From positions 1-21,649 of the forward strand of contig JAAXHR010000243.1 of NCBI GenBank assembly GCA_012270805.1: a stretch of DNA of 21,649 bases, in the 5' to 3' direction. Positions 8,947-17,351 of this stretch are shown here, one piece after another (position 1 is the stretch's first letter; the number at the start of each line of letters is the position of its first letter). A program made the translations under genes and the position numbers. Source of the stretch: Dehalococcoidia bacterium (GTDB lineage Bacteria > Chloroflexota > Dehalococcoidia > Lucifugimonadales > Lucifugimonadaceae). Under the pieces are notes generated by a model. It ran no database searches. It had not been told where the DNA came from and saw only the letters and a list, made by a program, of their open reading frames with translations.

Positions 8947-8966
8947 ATTCCCGCCTGCGCGGGAAT
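8947..8966. repeat. 20-bp palindromic repeat unit (ATTCCCGC-CTGC-GCGGGAAT)
   Basis: A perfect inverted repeat with 8-base arms ATTCCCGC and GCGGGAAT around CTGC. The same kind of ATTCCC(N8)GGGAAT element is known as the dRS3 repeat in Neisseria, and similar palindromes occur dispersed in many genomes. It lies between the acyl-CoA dehydrogenase stop and the promoter of the DUF177 operon. As RNA it would form a stable hairpin, but no T-run follows, so a terminator role is unproven. Confidence 0.65.
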
Positions 8967-9043
8967 GACGGGTTGTTTGGCAACGCGCTGAACTGTGCTG
9001 GATATGATGTCCGTTTAGTCCGTGATGCCCTAATCGAGGCGTA

Positions 9044-9073
9044 TTGACAAGGTTCGTTTGGTGGAATTAACAT
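9044..9073 (+). promoter_or_regulatory. Sigma-70-type promoter for the DUF177-rpmF-fabD cluster
   Basis: A perfect -35 TTGACA (9044-9049) is followed by 18 bases and TAACAT (9068-9073), a 4/6 match to the -10. Transcription would start near 9080. This argues for the ATG at 9130, rather than the upstream TTG at 9058, as the start of the first gene. Confidence 0.55.
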
Positions 9074-9129
9074 TGAGTGGGTTGCGTAATTCATCCGCGC
9101 CTTGGTGCGCGTATTCGGATTCGGATGCC

Positions 9130-9618
9130 ATGCTGTTCAACGTATCGGGTCTTTTGACCGGTTCCGTAGGCGACGAGCTTCGATTCCATTTCGCGAACGA
9201 GACTTTGGAGAGCGGCGGATTGTTGTTCCACGAAGTTGAGGCACGAGGCAAGCTGATGCGCACAGATCGAACCGTCTTCGCCGACGTGAAGGTTGAGGCC
9301 CGGTTTGACGCTGAGTGCTCAAGGTGTCTGGTAGACACCGTGATGCCGCTCCGTCTGGACTTCGCTGAGGAGTTCAGACCGTTGAACGTCGATCTGCTGG
9401 CAAGTCATCGGGGATGGTTTGAAGACTACGGAACAGACGAAAACGATGAGGCGTTGACAATCGATTCGACGAACGTGCTTGATATATCGACCGCGCTTTG
9501 GCAAGGATTGAGCGCTGCGATGCCGATGAACCCGCTGTGTGACCCTGCGTGTAAGGGAATGTGCTCCAGTTGCTCAGCCGACCTAAATATCGGAAGTTGC
9601 AAGTGCCAGTCAGGATAG
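9130..9618 (+). CDS. DUF177 / YceD family protein
   Basis: The 162-aa protein has the DUF177 pattern: an N-terminal LFNVSGLL..GSVGDEL segment, a CSRC pair (Cys63, Cys66), an acidic DFAEEFRP segment, a central Asp/Glu-rich stretch, then IDSTNVLDIS, and a C-terminal Cys cluster PLCDPACKGMCSSCSADLN..CKC that probably binds zinc. The family is almost always encoded just before rpmF, as here, and has been linked to 23S rRNA/large-subunit maturation. The ATG at 9130 was chosen because the family typically begins a few residues before this LFNV segment and because a promoter overlaps the upstream TTG alternative at 9058. rpmF follows after 59 bases. Confidence 0.85.
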   Translation: MLFNVSGLLTGSVGDELRFHFANETLESGGLLFHEVEARGKLMRTDRTVFADVKVEARFDAECSRCLVDTVMPLRLDFAEEFRPLNVDLLASHRGWFEDYGTDENDEALTIDSTNVLDISTALWQGLSAAMPMNPLCDPACKGMCSSCSADLNIGSCKCQSG

Positions 9619-9677
9619 ACCGCCGTATAAGCATCGGATCCAGACGTTCAACCCTCAAACATTAAGTCGTAGGTGAT

Positions 9678-9896
9678 ATGCCCCCGCTTCCCAAGAAAAA
9701 GCACACTCGAGCCCGTAAAGGTAACCGAGCCGCCCATCACGCGATCGGATTGCCGACTCTGGTGCGTTGCCCGTGTGGCGACATTAAAATTCCGCCGCAT
9801 CGGGTATGCCCAGAATGCGGAAACTACAAAGGGCGGACTGTGAAGGGCAACTGGCCGAAATCGAACACCTTCGACATCGAAACCACTGAAAGTTGA
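9678..9896 (+). CDS. rpmF: 50S ribosomal protein L32
   Basis: L32 is a small zinc-binding protein of the large ribosomal subunit. The 72-aa product begins with the classic PLPKKKHTRARKGNR basic segment and carries a zinc ribbon of the CxC/CxxC type (Cys31, Cys33, Cys44, Cys47) in VRCPCGDIKIPPHRVCPECGNYKGR. It is about ten residues longer than the usual L32 at the C-terminus. Keeping all four cysteines marks it as the zinc-containing form. It sits between DUF177 and fabD, a conserved link between ribosome and lipid genes in many bacteria. Confidence 0.95.
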   Translation: MPPLPKKKHTRARKGNRAAHHAIGLPTLVRCPCGDIKIPPHRVCPECGNYKGRTVKGNWPKSNTFDIETTES

Positions 9897-9975
9897 TACC
9901 GTCGGTGCAACTGACCAACGGTTGCGTTGCCAAAGAACGGATTGGTTGTCTGAAAAGACCATTTTGGAGAGCGAA

Positions 9976-10920
9976 ATGACCACAGGGCTCGCAGAATCAA
10001 GATCTACCGCATTCGTCTTCCCCGGACAGGGATCACAAGCAGTGGGTATGGGCAAGGATCTGTATCTGAATTCAAGCTCGGCGCGCGAAGTCTTCGACGA
10101 AGTTGACGATGTGCTGGGTCGGGAACTCAGCGAGATCATGTTTAACGGTCCTGCGGACGAATTGACTCGTACCGAGAACGCGCAACCCGCAATCCTGACC
10201 ACCTCGATAGCTGCTTGGCGAGCACTTGAAGAGACGACCGAGTCGGTCGCGGTGCCGGACATGACTGCAGGTCACAGCCTCGGTGAGTATTCCGCCTTGG
10301 TTGTTGCCGGTGTGCTCTCGGTGTCGGACGCAGTGCGCTTGGTTTGCGAACGTGGACGGTTGATGCAGTTAGCGTGCGATGAGCGCCCCGGCGGAATGGC
10401 AGCGCTGATCGGTATCGATGAAGTCACCGTCGCAGAAATCTGCCGCGAGGCGGGTGTCGACATGTCGACCGTCAACACGCCCGAGCAGATCATCATCGCT
10501 GGCGAACACCGCGGATTGGCAGTGGCGCTTGACATGGCCTCGGCTCGTGGCGCCAAGAAGGCGATCCCATTGAGCGTAGGCGGTGCGTTCCACTCTGGAT
10601 TGATGTCTCCGGCGCAGAGCGGCTTGAACGAAGCCATCGACGCTACTGAGTTTAACGACCCTCTGGTTCCGATCATCGGCAACGTTGACGCGAAGCCATT
10701 GCAGACGGCGGATGAGGTCAAAAGCGAGCTTCGCCGTCAGTTGACGTCGTGCGTCCAGTGGAGTAGTGGCATCCGGCACATGTTGGACAATGGTGTCAAC
10801 GAATTCGTCGAGATGGGCAACGGCAAGATACTCAGCGGGATGATCAAGCGCATCGACCGCCGAGCGAAAATCGTCAACATCGGTGAGTACGACGCGGCGT
10901 GCAACTTCGCGGCGGCGTAG
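9976..10920 (+). CDS. fabD: Malonyl-CoA-acyl carrier protein transacylase
   Basis: FabD moves the malonyl group from CoA to ACP to feed type II fatty-acid synthesis. The 314-aa protein has FPGQGSQAVGMG near the N-terminus, the nucleophile Ser101 in GHSLGEYSA, the malonyl-binding Arg126 in CERGRLMQ, and the catalytic His206 in GGAFHSGLM. The ATG at 9976 was chosen over an ORF extension to 9922 because TTTTGGAGAGCGAA places a good GGAG site 6 bases before it and because conserved sequence begins 10 residues later. The ACP gene is close downstream, but fabH, fabG and fabF are absent from the window, and nusB lies between fabD and acpP. Confidence 0.95.
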   Translation: MTTGLAESRSTAFVFPGQGSQAVGMGKDLYLNSSSAREVFDEVDDVLGRELSEIMFNGPADELTRTENAQPAILTTSIAAWRALEETTESVAVPDMTAGHSLGEYSALVVAGVLSVSDAVRLVCERGRLMQLACDERPGGMAALIGIDEVTVAEICREAGVDMSTVNTPEQIIIAGEHRGLAVALDMASARGAKKAIPLSVGGAFHSGLMSPAQSGLNEAIDATEFNDPLVPIIGNVDAKPLQTADEVKSELRRQLTSCVQWSSGIRHMLDNGVNEFVEMGNGKILSGMIKRIDRRAKIVNIGEYDAACNFAAA

Positions 10921-11007
10921 CATCTGCGCCGATCGACTGAATTCCCTGCATCGACTAAACCTGGCGTCTATCGTTGAGAGCGGCGCATTTGAAACACGTA
11001 TCATCCA

Positions 11008-11553
11008 ATGACCTCTGCTCGCGCCGATGAAACCAGCGGTTGGTTGTCCTCCGTCTCAGATGAGCGAGCCCGAACTTGGTTAAGCGGAGGCCAATCAATT
11101 GGAGTAGACGCGTCCGATTTCGAAGCGATCCCGCGCGACAAGACTGGTGCTCGAGCCGCGGCGATTCTGAGCCTATACGAGTCAGACCTCACGAACCGTC
11201 CGGTAACGCAATGCGTTGAGTGGGTGGCATCGGAGATGGGAATGAGCAGGAAATCACGGAGATTTGTTTCTTCTCTGGCAACTGCGGTTGAGAACCGGCG
11301 AACTGAACTAGATCGTCGATTGGATCGGTACTTGAAAGGTCGGACGATGCAGGACACTTCGCCAGTAGTTCGAAATGTCCTTCGTACGGCATTGGTCGAG
11401 TTGGAGATGTATCCGAAGACCCGAACCGCGGTAATCATCAACGAAGCGGTCAAGCTGTCGCAGATGTTCGACACTCAGAACACAGGCAGATTCGTGAATG
11501 GAGTACTCGGCGCAATCGTAAGAGACACTGATCGGGACGGCGCGGGTATTTAG
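11008..11553 (+). CDS. nusB: Transcription antitermination factor NusB
   Basis: NusB pairs with S10 (NusE) on boxA RNA to promote antitermination of rRNA transcription. The C-terminal two thirds match the family: ARAAAILSLYESDL, then DTSPVVRNVLRTALVELEMYP, the highly typical AVIINEAVKLSQMF, and FVNGVLGAIVRD. The protein is 181 aa against about 140 usually; the surplus is an N-terminal extension of about 45 residues with no family match. No better in-frame start with a ribosome site was found closer to the conserved core, so the ATG at 11008 is kept with caution. It follows fabD after 87 bases and overlaps the 3' flank used by the acpP promoter only in non-coding sequence. Confidence 0.9.
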   Translation: MTSARADETSGWLSSVSDERARTWLSGGQSIGVDASDFEAIPRDKTGARAAAILSLYESDLTNRPVTQCVEWVASEMGMSRKSRRFVSSLATAVENRRTELDRRLDRYLKGRTMQDTSPVVRNVLRTALVELEMYPKTRTAVIINEAVKLSQMFDTQNTGRFVNGVLGAIVRDTDRDGAGI

Positions 11554-11569
11554 GAACGCAAGCTGTAGC

Positions 11570-11599
11570 GTGAAAGCCAAGTGGGCGCAGGTATATAAT
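11570..11599 (+). promoter_or_regulatory. Promoter for acpP with consensus -10
   Basis: GTGAAA (11570-11575, 4/6 match to -35) is followed by 18 bases and a perfect TATAAT (11594-11599). It starts 17 bases after the nusB stop. The predicted transcript would begin near 11606, giving acpP a leader of about 65 bases and its own, probably strong, expression. Confidence 0.65.
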
Positions 11600-11670
11600 T
11601 GCTGTTGCGTCGGCAAGCGAAGACGCATAAGCGAACCAGCAACTAATCAAGCTCGGGAGAGCAAACAACG

Positions 11671-11928
11671 ATGTCAACGATTTTGGATCGAGTGCGGGCA
11701 ATTACAGCCGAAAAATTGAGCGTGGATGAAGGCGAAATCTCGCCTGAATCGTCATTCACAGAGGATCTCGATGCGGATTCGTTGGATGTCGTTGAGCTGA
11801 TCATGGCGTTCGAGGAGGAGTTCAGTACTGACGACAACGCGGTAGAGATCTCGGATGACGAAGCCGAGACTATCGAGACAGTGCAGAACGCGGTTGACTA
11901 CCTTGAGGGCAAGGGAGTCACGGGTTAA
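11671..11928 (+). CDS. acpP: Acyl carrier protein
   Basis: ACP carries growing acyl chains on a phosphopantetheine arm. The 85-aa acidic protein has the canonical attachment motif DLDADSLDVVEL with the modified serine at Ser37, and the usual four-helix length with a short C-terminal tail. The ATG at 11671 follows GGGAGA with 10 bases between. It has its own promoter at 11570-11599 and a hairpin terminator at 11996-12030, so it can be made separately from the fabD-nusB transcript, as expected for one of the most abundant proteins of the cell. Confidence 0.96.
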   Translation: MSTILDRVRAITAEKLSVDEGEISPESSFTEDLDADSLDVVELIMAFEEEFSTDDNAVEISDDEAETIETVQNAVDYLEGKGVTG

Positions 11929-11995
11929 TCGATCGGCGCTAAGCCCGTGCACTGTCCGGTGTAGCGGAAACGCTGCTCAACGGAGCGTAAATTTG

Positions 11996-12030
11996 GAGCG
12001 GCACGGAAATCCGTCGCCGCTCTACATTTT
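11996..12030 (+). terminator. Rho-independent-type terminator after acpP
   Basis: GAGCGGC-ACGG (11996-12006) pairs with CCGT-C-GCCGCTC (12011-12022), with a single bulged base and an AAAT loop, followed by TACATTTTGTT. The T-run is short and starts 4 bases after the stem, so efficiency is uncertain. A second small hairpin, CCGCCG-TTAC-CGGCGG, follows at 12039-12054. Confidence 0.6.
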
Positions 12031-12074
12031 GTTGGGGTCCGCCGTTACCGGCGGTGGTAGCCTTGAATTCTGAA

Positions 12075-12935
12075 ATGGTCGATGGAGATTCCAAGTCGCA
12101 CGAATCGGCATCTGAAAAGCTCGAAGCGATTGCCGATGTCGTGTCGAAGTGTCGGAAATGCCCGTTAGCGGAAACACGCACCAACACCGTTCCTGGCGAA
12201 GGATCGCCAACCGCGGAGATCATGTTCGTCGGTGAGGGGCCCGGACGAGATGAAGACCTGTCAGGTCGGCCGTTCGTTGGCAGGGCGGGCAAATTCCTAG
12301 ATGAGCTGATCCAGTCGCTTCCTATGCGACGTGAGGATGTTTACATCGCCAACGTCGTTAAGTGTCGCCCACCCGGAAACCGGGATCCCGAGCGCGCAGA
12401 AGTCGATCATTGCTCGGACTATTTGCGGCAACAGATCGAGGCTATAGACCCGTTAGTTATCGTTCCCCTCGGCAGACACGCGTTGGGTTGGTTTAACCCA
12501 AGCCTTCGCATCACGGCGAGCAACGGCAAGATTTTTCGACATGAAGACCGGGTGTTGATGCCTCTCTTGCATCCGTCCGCCGGTCTTCGCAACCCGTCCA
12601 ACGCAGAGATGCTACGTGAAGGCATACACAACTTGCGTGAAGCGATTTTGGAGGGCATACGCGCCAAGCGCGAGGCAAAGGCGGGGGTTATGGCGAATTC
12701 GATTCACGAATCTGCACCGAACGCGATTGAAACAGAGGCCGCGTCTAACGTATTGGCTGAAGCGCCCAAAGCAGATGCTCGCGAGGCACCGGTTGGGCTT
12801 TTCGAGCGAGCGCAAACGTCGGAAGAGGTCCAGGCGGAGATGCGTAAGCAGCGCGCGATCGAGGAAGCTGCGGAAGCGGTTGAGAGTGAAGACCCGAAGG
12901 TTGTTGTGGATGACCGTCAAGCCTCGTTTTTCTAA
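12075..12935 (+). CDS. Type-4 uracil-DNA glycosylase (Fe-S), with long C-terminal extension
   Basis: This enzyme removes uracil from DNA in base-excision repair. The core (about residues 15-195 of 286) shows the family 4 marks: CRKC (Cys26, Cys29) plus Cys97 and Cys113 as 4Fe-4S ligands, the active-site block VGEGPGRDEDLSGRPFVGRAG, and LLHPS with the catalytic-site His166. After the core come about 90 extra residues rich in Ala and Glu, predicted mostly helical, ending in DDRQASFF. The last five residues resemble a beta-clamp-binding motif of the QxSLF kind. The ATG at 12075 was preferred over an in-frame GTG at 12054; neither has a clear ribosome site. It is separated from acpP by a terminator and precedes the RNase J gene by 90 bases. 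Confidence 0.92.
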   Translation: MVDGDSKSHESASEKLEAIADVVSKCRKCPLAETRTNTVPGEGSPTAEIMFVGEGPGRDEDLSGRPFVGRAGKFLDELIQSLPMRREDVYIANVVKCRPPGNRDPERAEVDHCSDYLRQQIEAIDPLVIVPLGRHALGWFNPSLRITASNGKIFRHEDRVLMPLLHPSAGLRNPSNAEMLREGIHNLREAILEGIRAKREAKAGVMANSIHESAPNAIETEAASNVLAEAPKADAREAPVGLFERAQTSEEVQAEMRKQRAIEEAAEAVESEDPKVVVDDRQASFF

Positions 12936-13025
12936 CGGTGAGCGAATTTGGCGGGGATCATCGCAATCGTCTCTGCGTGCGAATCATGTGCCGTACGGTA
13001 CTCCAAATGACACCCGATCTTGAGC

Positions 13026-14735
13026 ATGGAACTACCGATGAATGACGATAGCTTGGAATATGGCGAATCGGCGGTCCGAATAATCCCTCTCGGCGGTTTG
13101 GGCGAAGTGGGAATGAACATGATGGTCGTCGAGACAGATGATGACTTGCTGGTGATCGACTGCGGTGTTCAGTTTCCGGAGTACAACACTCCCGGGATCG
13201 AACGGGTGATTCCGAACATGGAATACGTTCGCCAGAACCGCGATCGGGTTCGCGCCGTCCTGGTTACGCATGGTCATCTCGACCACATCGGTGGCTTGCC
13301 CCATTTGATGCGAATAATCGATGCGCCGATTTACGCCCCTCGGTTGGCTGCTGAGATGATCAGGCGTGAGTTGAAGAAATCTGGCGGCCGCAGGTTTTCA
13401 AATGTTCAAGTGAACGCGGTACGACTGGAACGCGACTACCGGTTCGGGGATTTCGGAGTGCAGTGGATCAGCGTGTGCCACAGCATCCCGGACTCTTGCA
13501 GCATCTATCTGGACACGCCGCAAGGCGGCATTTTTCACACCGGCGATTTCAAACTGGATAACGAGCCGATGCTCGGATTGCCGACCGACTACCAAGCGCT
13601 CAGCGAGATCGGACAGCGTGGCGTGCGGTTGTTGCTGTCCGATTCGACGAATGCGGAGGACGAGGGGTCTTCACAATCAGACCGCGTTGCCGCTGAGGCT
13701 ATCTACCAGGCAATCGCCGAGGCGAAGGGACGCGTGATCATCGCCAGTTTTTCGACGCAGATTGCGCGGGTCCAGATGGTTGTTGACGCGGCGCAGGAGA
13801 TCGGGCGTCGGGTGGCGATCATCGGCAGAAGCATGATCGAAAACACCCATCTCGCGGAAGAGGTCGGGCATCTGCACATCCCACCTGGCGTGCGCATCAA
13901 CATCAATGAGGCGAACAGCTTGCCGGATGACGAAGTAGTGATCATGACCACGGGCAGCCAGGGTGAGTTCGAGGCTGGGGTGTCTCGAATGGCACGCGGG
14001 GACCACCGCGAGGTGAAGTTGGTGGATGATGACACTTTGATACTGTCTGCGCGGACGATTCCGGGCAATGAAATCGCGGTCAACGAAGTGATGAACAACC
14101 TCGCTCGACGTAACGTCCGGGTGATCACTGCGAGTTCGCGTCGGGTTCACGTTTCTGGGCACGCGAAGCGAGACGAGTTGAAAACGATGTTCAGCATCTT
14201 GCGTCCGGAGCACTTCACGCCCATTCACGGTGAGTACCGGATGCTCAAGGCGCACGTCGAAATCGCGGTCGATATGGGAGTGCCGGAAGACAACGTAAAG
14301 CTGATCGGGGACGGTGATGTTTTGGAGCTCGACGAACAAGGGATTTCGGTAATCGACAGGGTGGCTGCGGGTTACGTTTTGATTCAGGGTCAGGGCGAAT
14401 GGGACATCGATTCGAGTGTCATGGAGGAACGCAAATCGCTTGCTAGCGATGGCATAGTGTTTGTGACGATGGCGCGCGATGAAGGTGTGTTGATCGGTCG
14501 TCCGCAACTGGCAACTTCTGGATTTGTGGATGCTTCGGATGAGCCGCGATTGATGAAAGATGCTTCTGAAGCGTTGGGCCAAGCTATTGAACCGGTGGTT
14601 GCCGATCTCGTAGATTGGAACGAGATGGACCGATTAGTTCGGGCATGCTTAGGTCGATTCTTTTACCGCAGAACCAAGCGCCGCCCATTGATCGTGGTGA
14701 CCGAAATTGAGCTACAACCTGGACGCGCTGACTGA
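13026..14735 (+). CDS. rnj: Ribonuclease J
   Basis: RNase J is a metallo-beta-lactamase-fold enzyme with 5'-to-3' exo- and endonuclease activity in mRNA decay and rRNA maturation. The 569-aa product contains the metal-binding motif HGHLDH (82-87), further ligands in VCHSIPDS and HTGDFKLD, the beta-CASP domain with STNAEDEGSSQSD, ASFSTQIARVQ and TTGSQGE, then HVSGHAKRDEL and PIHGEYRM, and the C-terminal domain that supports dimer formation. Length and order are normal. Starts at ATG 13026, ATG 13038 or TTG 13020 are all possible. Its 3' end overlaps the start of ftsK by 29 bases in another frame. Confidence 0.96.
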   Translation: MELPMNDDSLEYGESAVRIIPLGGLGEVGMNMMVVETDDDLLVIDCGVQFPEYNTPGIERVIPNMEYVRQNRDRVRAVLVTHGHLDHIGGLPHLMRIIDAPIYAPRLAAEMIRRELKKSGGRRFSNVQVNAVRLERDYRFGDFGVQWISVCHSIPDSCSIYLDTPQGGIFHTGDFKLDNEPMLGLPTDYQALSEIGQRGVRLLLSDSTNAEDEGSSQSDRVAAEAIYQAIAEAKGRVIIASFSTQIARVQMVVDAAQEIGRRVAIIGRSMIENTHLAEEVGHLHIPPGVRININEANSLPDDEVVIMTTGSQGEFEAGVSRMARGDHREVKLVDDDTLILSARTIPGNEIAVNEVMNNLARRNVRVITASSRRVHVSGHAKRDELKTMFSILRPEHFTPIHGEYRMLKAHVEIAVDMGVPEDNVKLIGDGDVLELDEQGISVIDRVAAGYVLIQGQGEWDIDSSVMEERKSLASDGIVFVTMARDEGVLIGRPQLATSGFVDASDEPRLMKDASEALGQAIEPVVADLVDWNEMDRLVRACLGRFFYRRTKRRPLIVVTEIELQPGRAD

Positions 14736-17349
14736 AGATAATGGGCTGGCAGACGAAGAACCTGTTGGATCTTCGAAACGTGGAGAGAAGACCGCTAAGT
14801 CTGAGGGGCAGCCTTTAGATTCGTATGCCGAGAGGGCCAGCACAGGTTCAGACAATAAGACCGCCGGGATAAGCCGACTGACGCTGGTTCGGCATATCGT
14901 CTTTTTCGTTCTGTTCGTTTCTGCTGGCATCGCTGGTTTTCTGTATCGAGACGATGTCATGTCAGGCGTCGGCTACGCGGCGTTACCGCTCGGGTTGTGG
15001 GGTGTGCTTTTCGTTTACCTTGTGATTGCTCGCACTCGTTGGGCGATACGCCGATATCGAGAGACGATCTCCTCGTTGATCTTAGTGCTAGGCGGCGTAA
15101 CTGTATTGGGTATATTCGACGCGCCACTCGGTTCTGCGACCGGTGCGACGATGGGCGGTCGGTTTGGTGAGATTCTGGCCCGTGAACCTTACGATTGGCA
15201 TCGATACGATCTTGTTCTCTGGCAACAGGCGTTGGCTTGGGTGCGCGCCGGGGCGTTTTTCACGATTGGAGCGGCGTTCCAATTCCCAACCGTTTTCGGC
15301 ATGGGTCTCAAAGTTATGTGGATCGGTACGCTTATGGTGATGTCGGCATCGATAAGCCTGTTCATGATGGCTGGCGGAGCGGCAGCCACTATCGCGCGCA
15401 AACGTCATCGAGATAAATCCGGTGTTTGGGTTGAAGGCGACGAACAGAGCGATGTGGGAAACGGTGAGTCTTTGTTCTCAGTCGATTCCCTAGACGACGT
15501 GACCGAGGCGACATGTTCAGAACCAGCACTGATTATCAGGGAAGACGTGTTAGGTGCCTCCAACGAATTCGTAGTGGACGTCGGAAACACGATCCTCGTT
15601 GAAGACGATGAAGAAGTCGTTAAGGACGCACACGTTGAATACGAAGATGATTGGCAATCTCTGAGTCGTAACGAAAGGTCACGCGTTGCTCACTCTTCTA
15701 TCGCATCGCAGGACGATTTGCCGGAGTTCGTAGCGGTGGGGGATCACTTAGGGGAAGATGTCGACGAAATCGTTGAGGCTGATGAAATTCTGGGTGGCGA
15801 AGCCGTGCCTATTGTTGAAGAGGGTGTTCCCGAGAGTGTAATCAGTTCAGAAACTGAAGAAGTACTCGAGATGATCACGTCGGGCGCGGCGGTCGAGGCT
15901 GCAATAAACGCGTTCCCGTGGCACTTGCCGCCAATCGAGCATTTAGCGGTTCCGCCCAAAGGCGGTGTCGCGACCGCGGAAATAAGGGCGACCAGTGATC
16001 TTATCGAAGAGACGTTGGAAGATCACGGCATCGCGGTGTCCGTAGACCAGGTTCGTGTGGGACCGACCGTGACCATGTACGGCCTGAAGCCAGGTTGGAA
16101 GGGCGGAGGTGCCAACTCGAAGGCTCCTCGACAGCGGGTCCGCGTCGACACTATTCTCAATCGTGAAAAGGATATTGCGCTGGCGTTGTCGTCACCCAAC
16201 ATCAGATTTGAATCGGTGGTTCCGGGTTCGTCGGTAGTTGGGATTGAGGTTCCCAACGCGCGGCCAACACCAGTCAATTTGCGAACGGTGATGGATTCGC
16301 CTGAGTGGTCCGAATTTGCTGGGGATGCCGCGTTGCCGGTGCCTTTGGGCATGGGTAGCGGCGGTGACCCGGTGATGGCCGATTTCGCGAAGATGCCACA
16401 CACGCTGGTGGCGGGTGCAACGGGTTCAGGCAAGAGTGTTTGCATGAACACGATAGTGACGGGGTTGCTGATGACCCGTACGCCGCTGGATCTCAGAATG
16501 GTGATGATCGACCCTAAGCGCGTTGAATTGACGCCGTATCAGGGTATTCCGCATCTTTATGCGCCGGTGATCGTGGAGCCAGATCGAGCGGTAAAGGCAT
16601 TGAAAGCTTTGGTCAAGGAGATGATGGATCGTTTCTCGACGCTCGAGGCGACTGGTGTTAAGAACATCACCTCATACAACGAGAAAAGCACGTTCAAGAT
16701 GCCGTATCTATTGATACTGGTTGATGAACTAGCCGACTTGATGTTGACCTCCTCCAGCGAGGTTGAGCAGCTACTTGTGAGATTGGCGCAGCTCGGAAGG
16801 GCGACCGGAGTTCATCTCGTGGTCGCCACGCAACGCCCGTCTGTCGATGTCGTGACTGGATTGATCAAAGCCAACTTCCCGTCGCGCATCAGTTTCGCGG
16901 TTGGCTCGCAGGTTGACAGCCGCACGATTTTGGATGCCACTGGAGCTGATCGTCTGTTGGGCAAAGGCGATATGCTCTACAAGCCGATCGATCTTAGTCA
17001 GCCGGTACGCGTGCAGGGGGCCTTCCTCAGCGAGGAAGAGATCGAAATCACCGTTGAGTTTTGGAAACACGTTGGTGCGCCGCCATTGCCACAATTGGAT
17101 GTAGACGAGGCGGGTGATGATGAAGGATTCAGCGTGCCTGGGTTCACGGAGGATGCCGGCGACGCTCTGTTCATGCAGGCTTCAGCGATGGCAAAGAGTC
17201 AGAAGACGCTGTCGACTTCGTTGTTGCAACGCCGGTTGCGGATTGGATATCCGCGTGCGGCTCGCCTGATGGACGAGTTGGAGGATGCGGGAATCGTGGG
17301 TCCGGGTGAGCCTGGCAAGCCGCGGCAAGTTATTGGCAACTTGTCGTAG
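14707..17349 (+). CDS. ftsK: FtsK/SpoIIIE-type DNA translocase
   Basis: FtsK pumps DNA at the division septum to clear chromosomes and activate dimer resolution. The 880-aa protein has membrane segments at about residues 62-80, 88-108, 121-137, 180-199 and 202-224, a low-complexity acidic linker from about 235 to 420, then the motor: Walker A AGATGSGKSV (569-578), Walker B LILVDELADLM with Asp673/Glu674, and ATQRPSVDVVTG. A C-terminal winged-helix gamma domain (SLLQRRLRIGYPRAARLMDELE) reads polar DNA sequences in the family. The only workable start is TTG at 14707, inside the end of rnj, because no other in-frame start precedes the first helix; translational coupling to rnj is likely. Five rather than four predicted helices should be taken as approximate. 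Confidence 0.94.
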   Translation: MSYNLDALTEDNGLADEEPVGSSKRGEKTAKSEGQPLDSYAERASTGSDNKTAGISRLTLVRHIVFFVLFVSAGIAGFLYRDDVMSGVGYAALPLGLWGVLFVYLVIARTRWAIRRYRETISSLILVLGGVTVLGIFDAPLGSATGATMGGRFGEILAREPYDWHRYDLVLWQQALAWVRAGAFFTIGAAFQFPTVFGMGLKVMWIGTLMVMSASISLFMMAGGAAATIARKRHRDKSGVWVEGDEQSDVGNGESLFSVDSLDDVTEATCSEPALIIREDVLGASNEFVVDVGNTILVEDDEEVVKDAHVEYEDDWQSLSRNERSRVAHSSIASQDDLPEFVAVGDHLGEDVDEIVEADEILGGEAVPIVEEGVPESVISSETEEVLEMITSGAAVEAAINAFPWHLPPIEHLAVPPKGGVATAEIRATSDLIEETLEDHGIAVSVDQVRVGPTVTMYGLKPGWKGGGANSKAPRQRVRVDTILNREKDIALALSSPNIRFESVVPGSSVVGIEVPNARPTPVNLRTVMDSPEWSEFAGDAALPVPLGMGSGGDPVMADFAKMPHTLVAGATGSGKSVCMNTIVTGLLMTRTPLDLRMVMIDPKRVELTPYQGIPHLYAPVIVEPDRAVKALKALVKEMMDRFSTLEATGVKNITSYNEKSTFKMPYLLILVDELADLMLTSSSEVEQLLVRLAQLGRATGVHLVVATQRPSVDVVTGLIKANFPSRISFAVGSQVDSRTILDATGADRLLGKGDMLYKPIDLSQPVRVQGAFLSEEEIEITVEFWKHVGAPPLPQLDVDEAGDDEGFSVPGFTEDAGDALFMQASAMAKSQKTLSTSLLQRRLRIGYPRAARLMDELEDAGIVGPGEPGKPRQVIGNLS

Positions 17350-17351
17350 AT

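Noticed and set aside
9058..9129. N-terminal extension of DUF177 from TTG 9058
   Set aside because: It overlaps a strong promoter at 9044-9073, lacks family similarity, and the ATG at 9130 begins right at the conserved segment.
13677..14582. Leftward 301-codon frame opposite RNase J
   Set aside because: His/Arg-rich composition typical of antisense reading through a conserved gene; no domain is recognisable and no start signal was seen.
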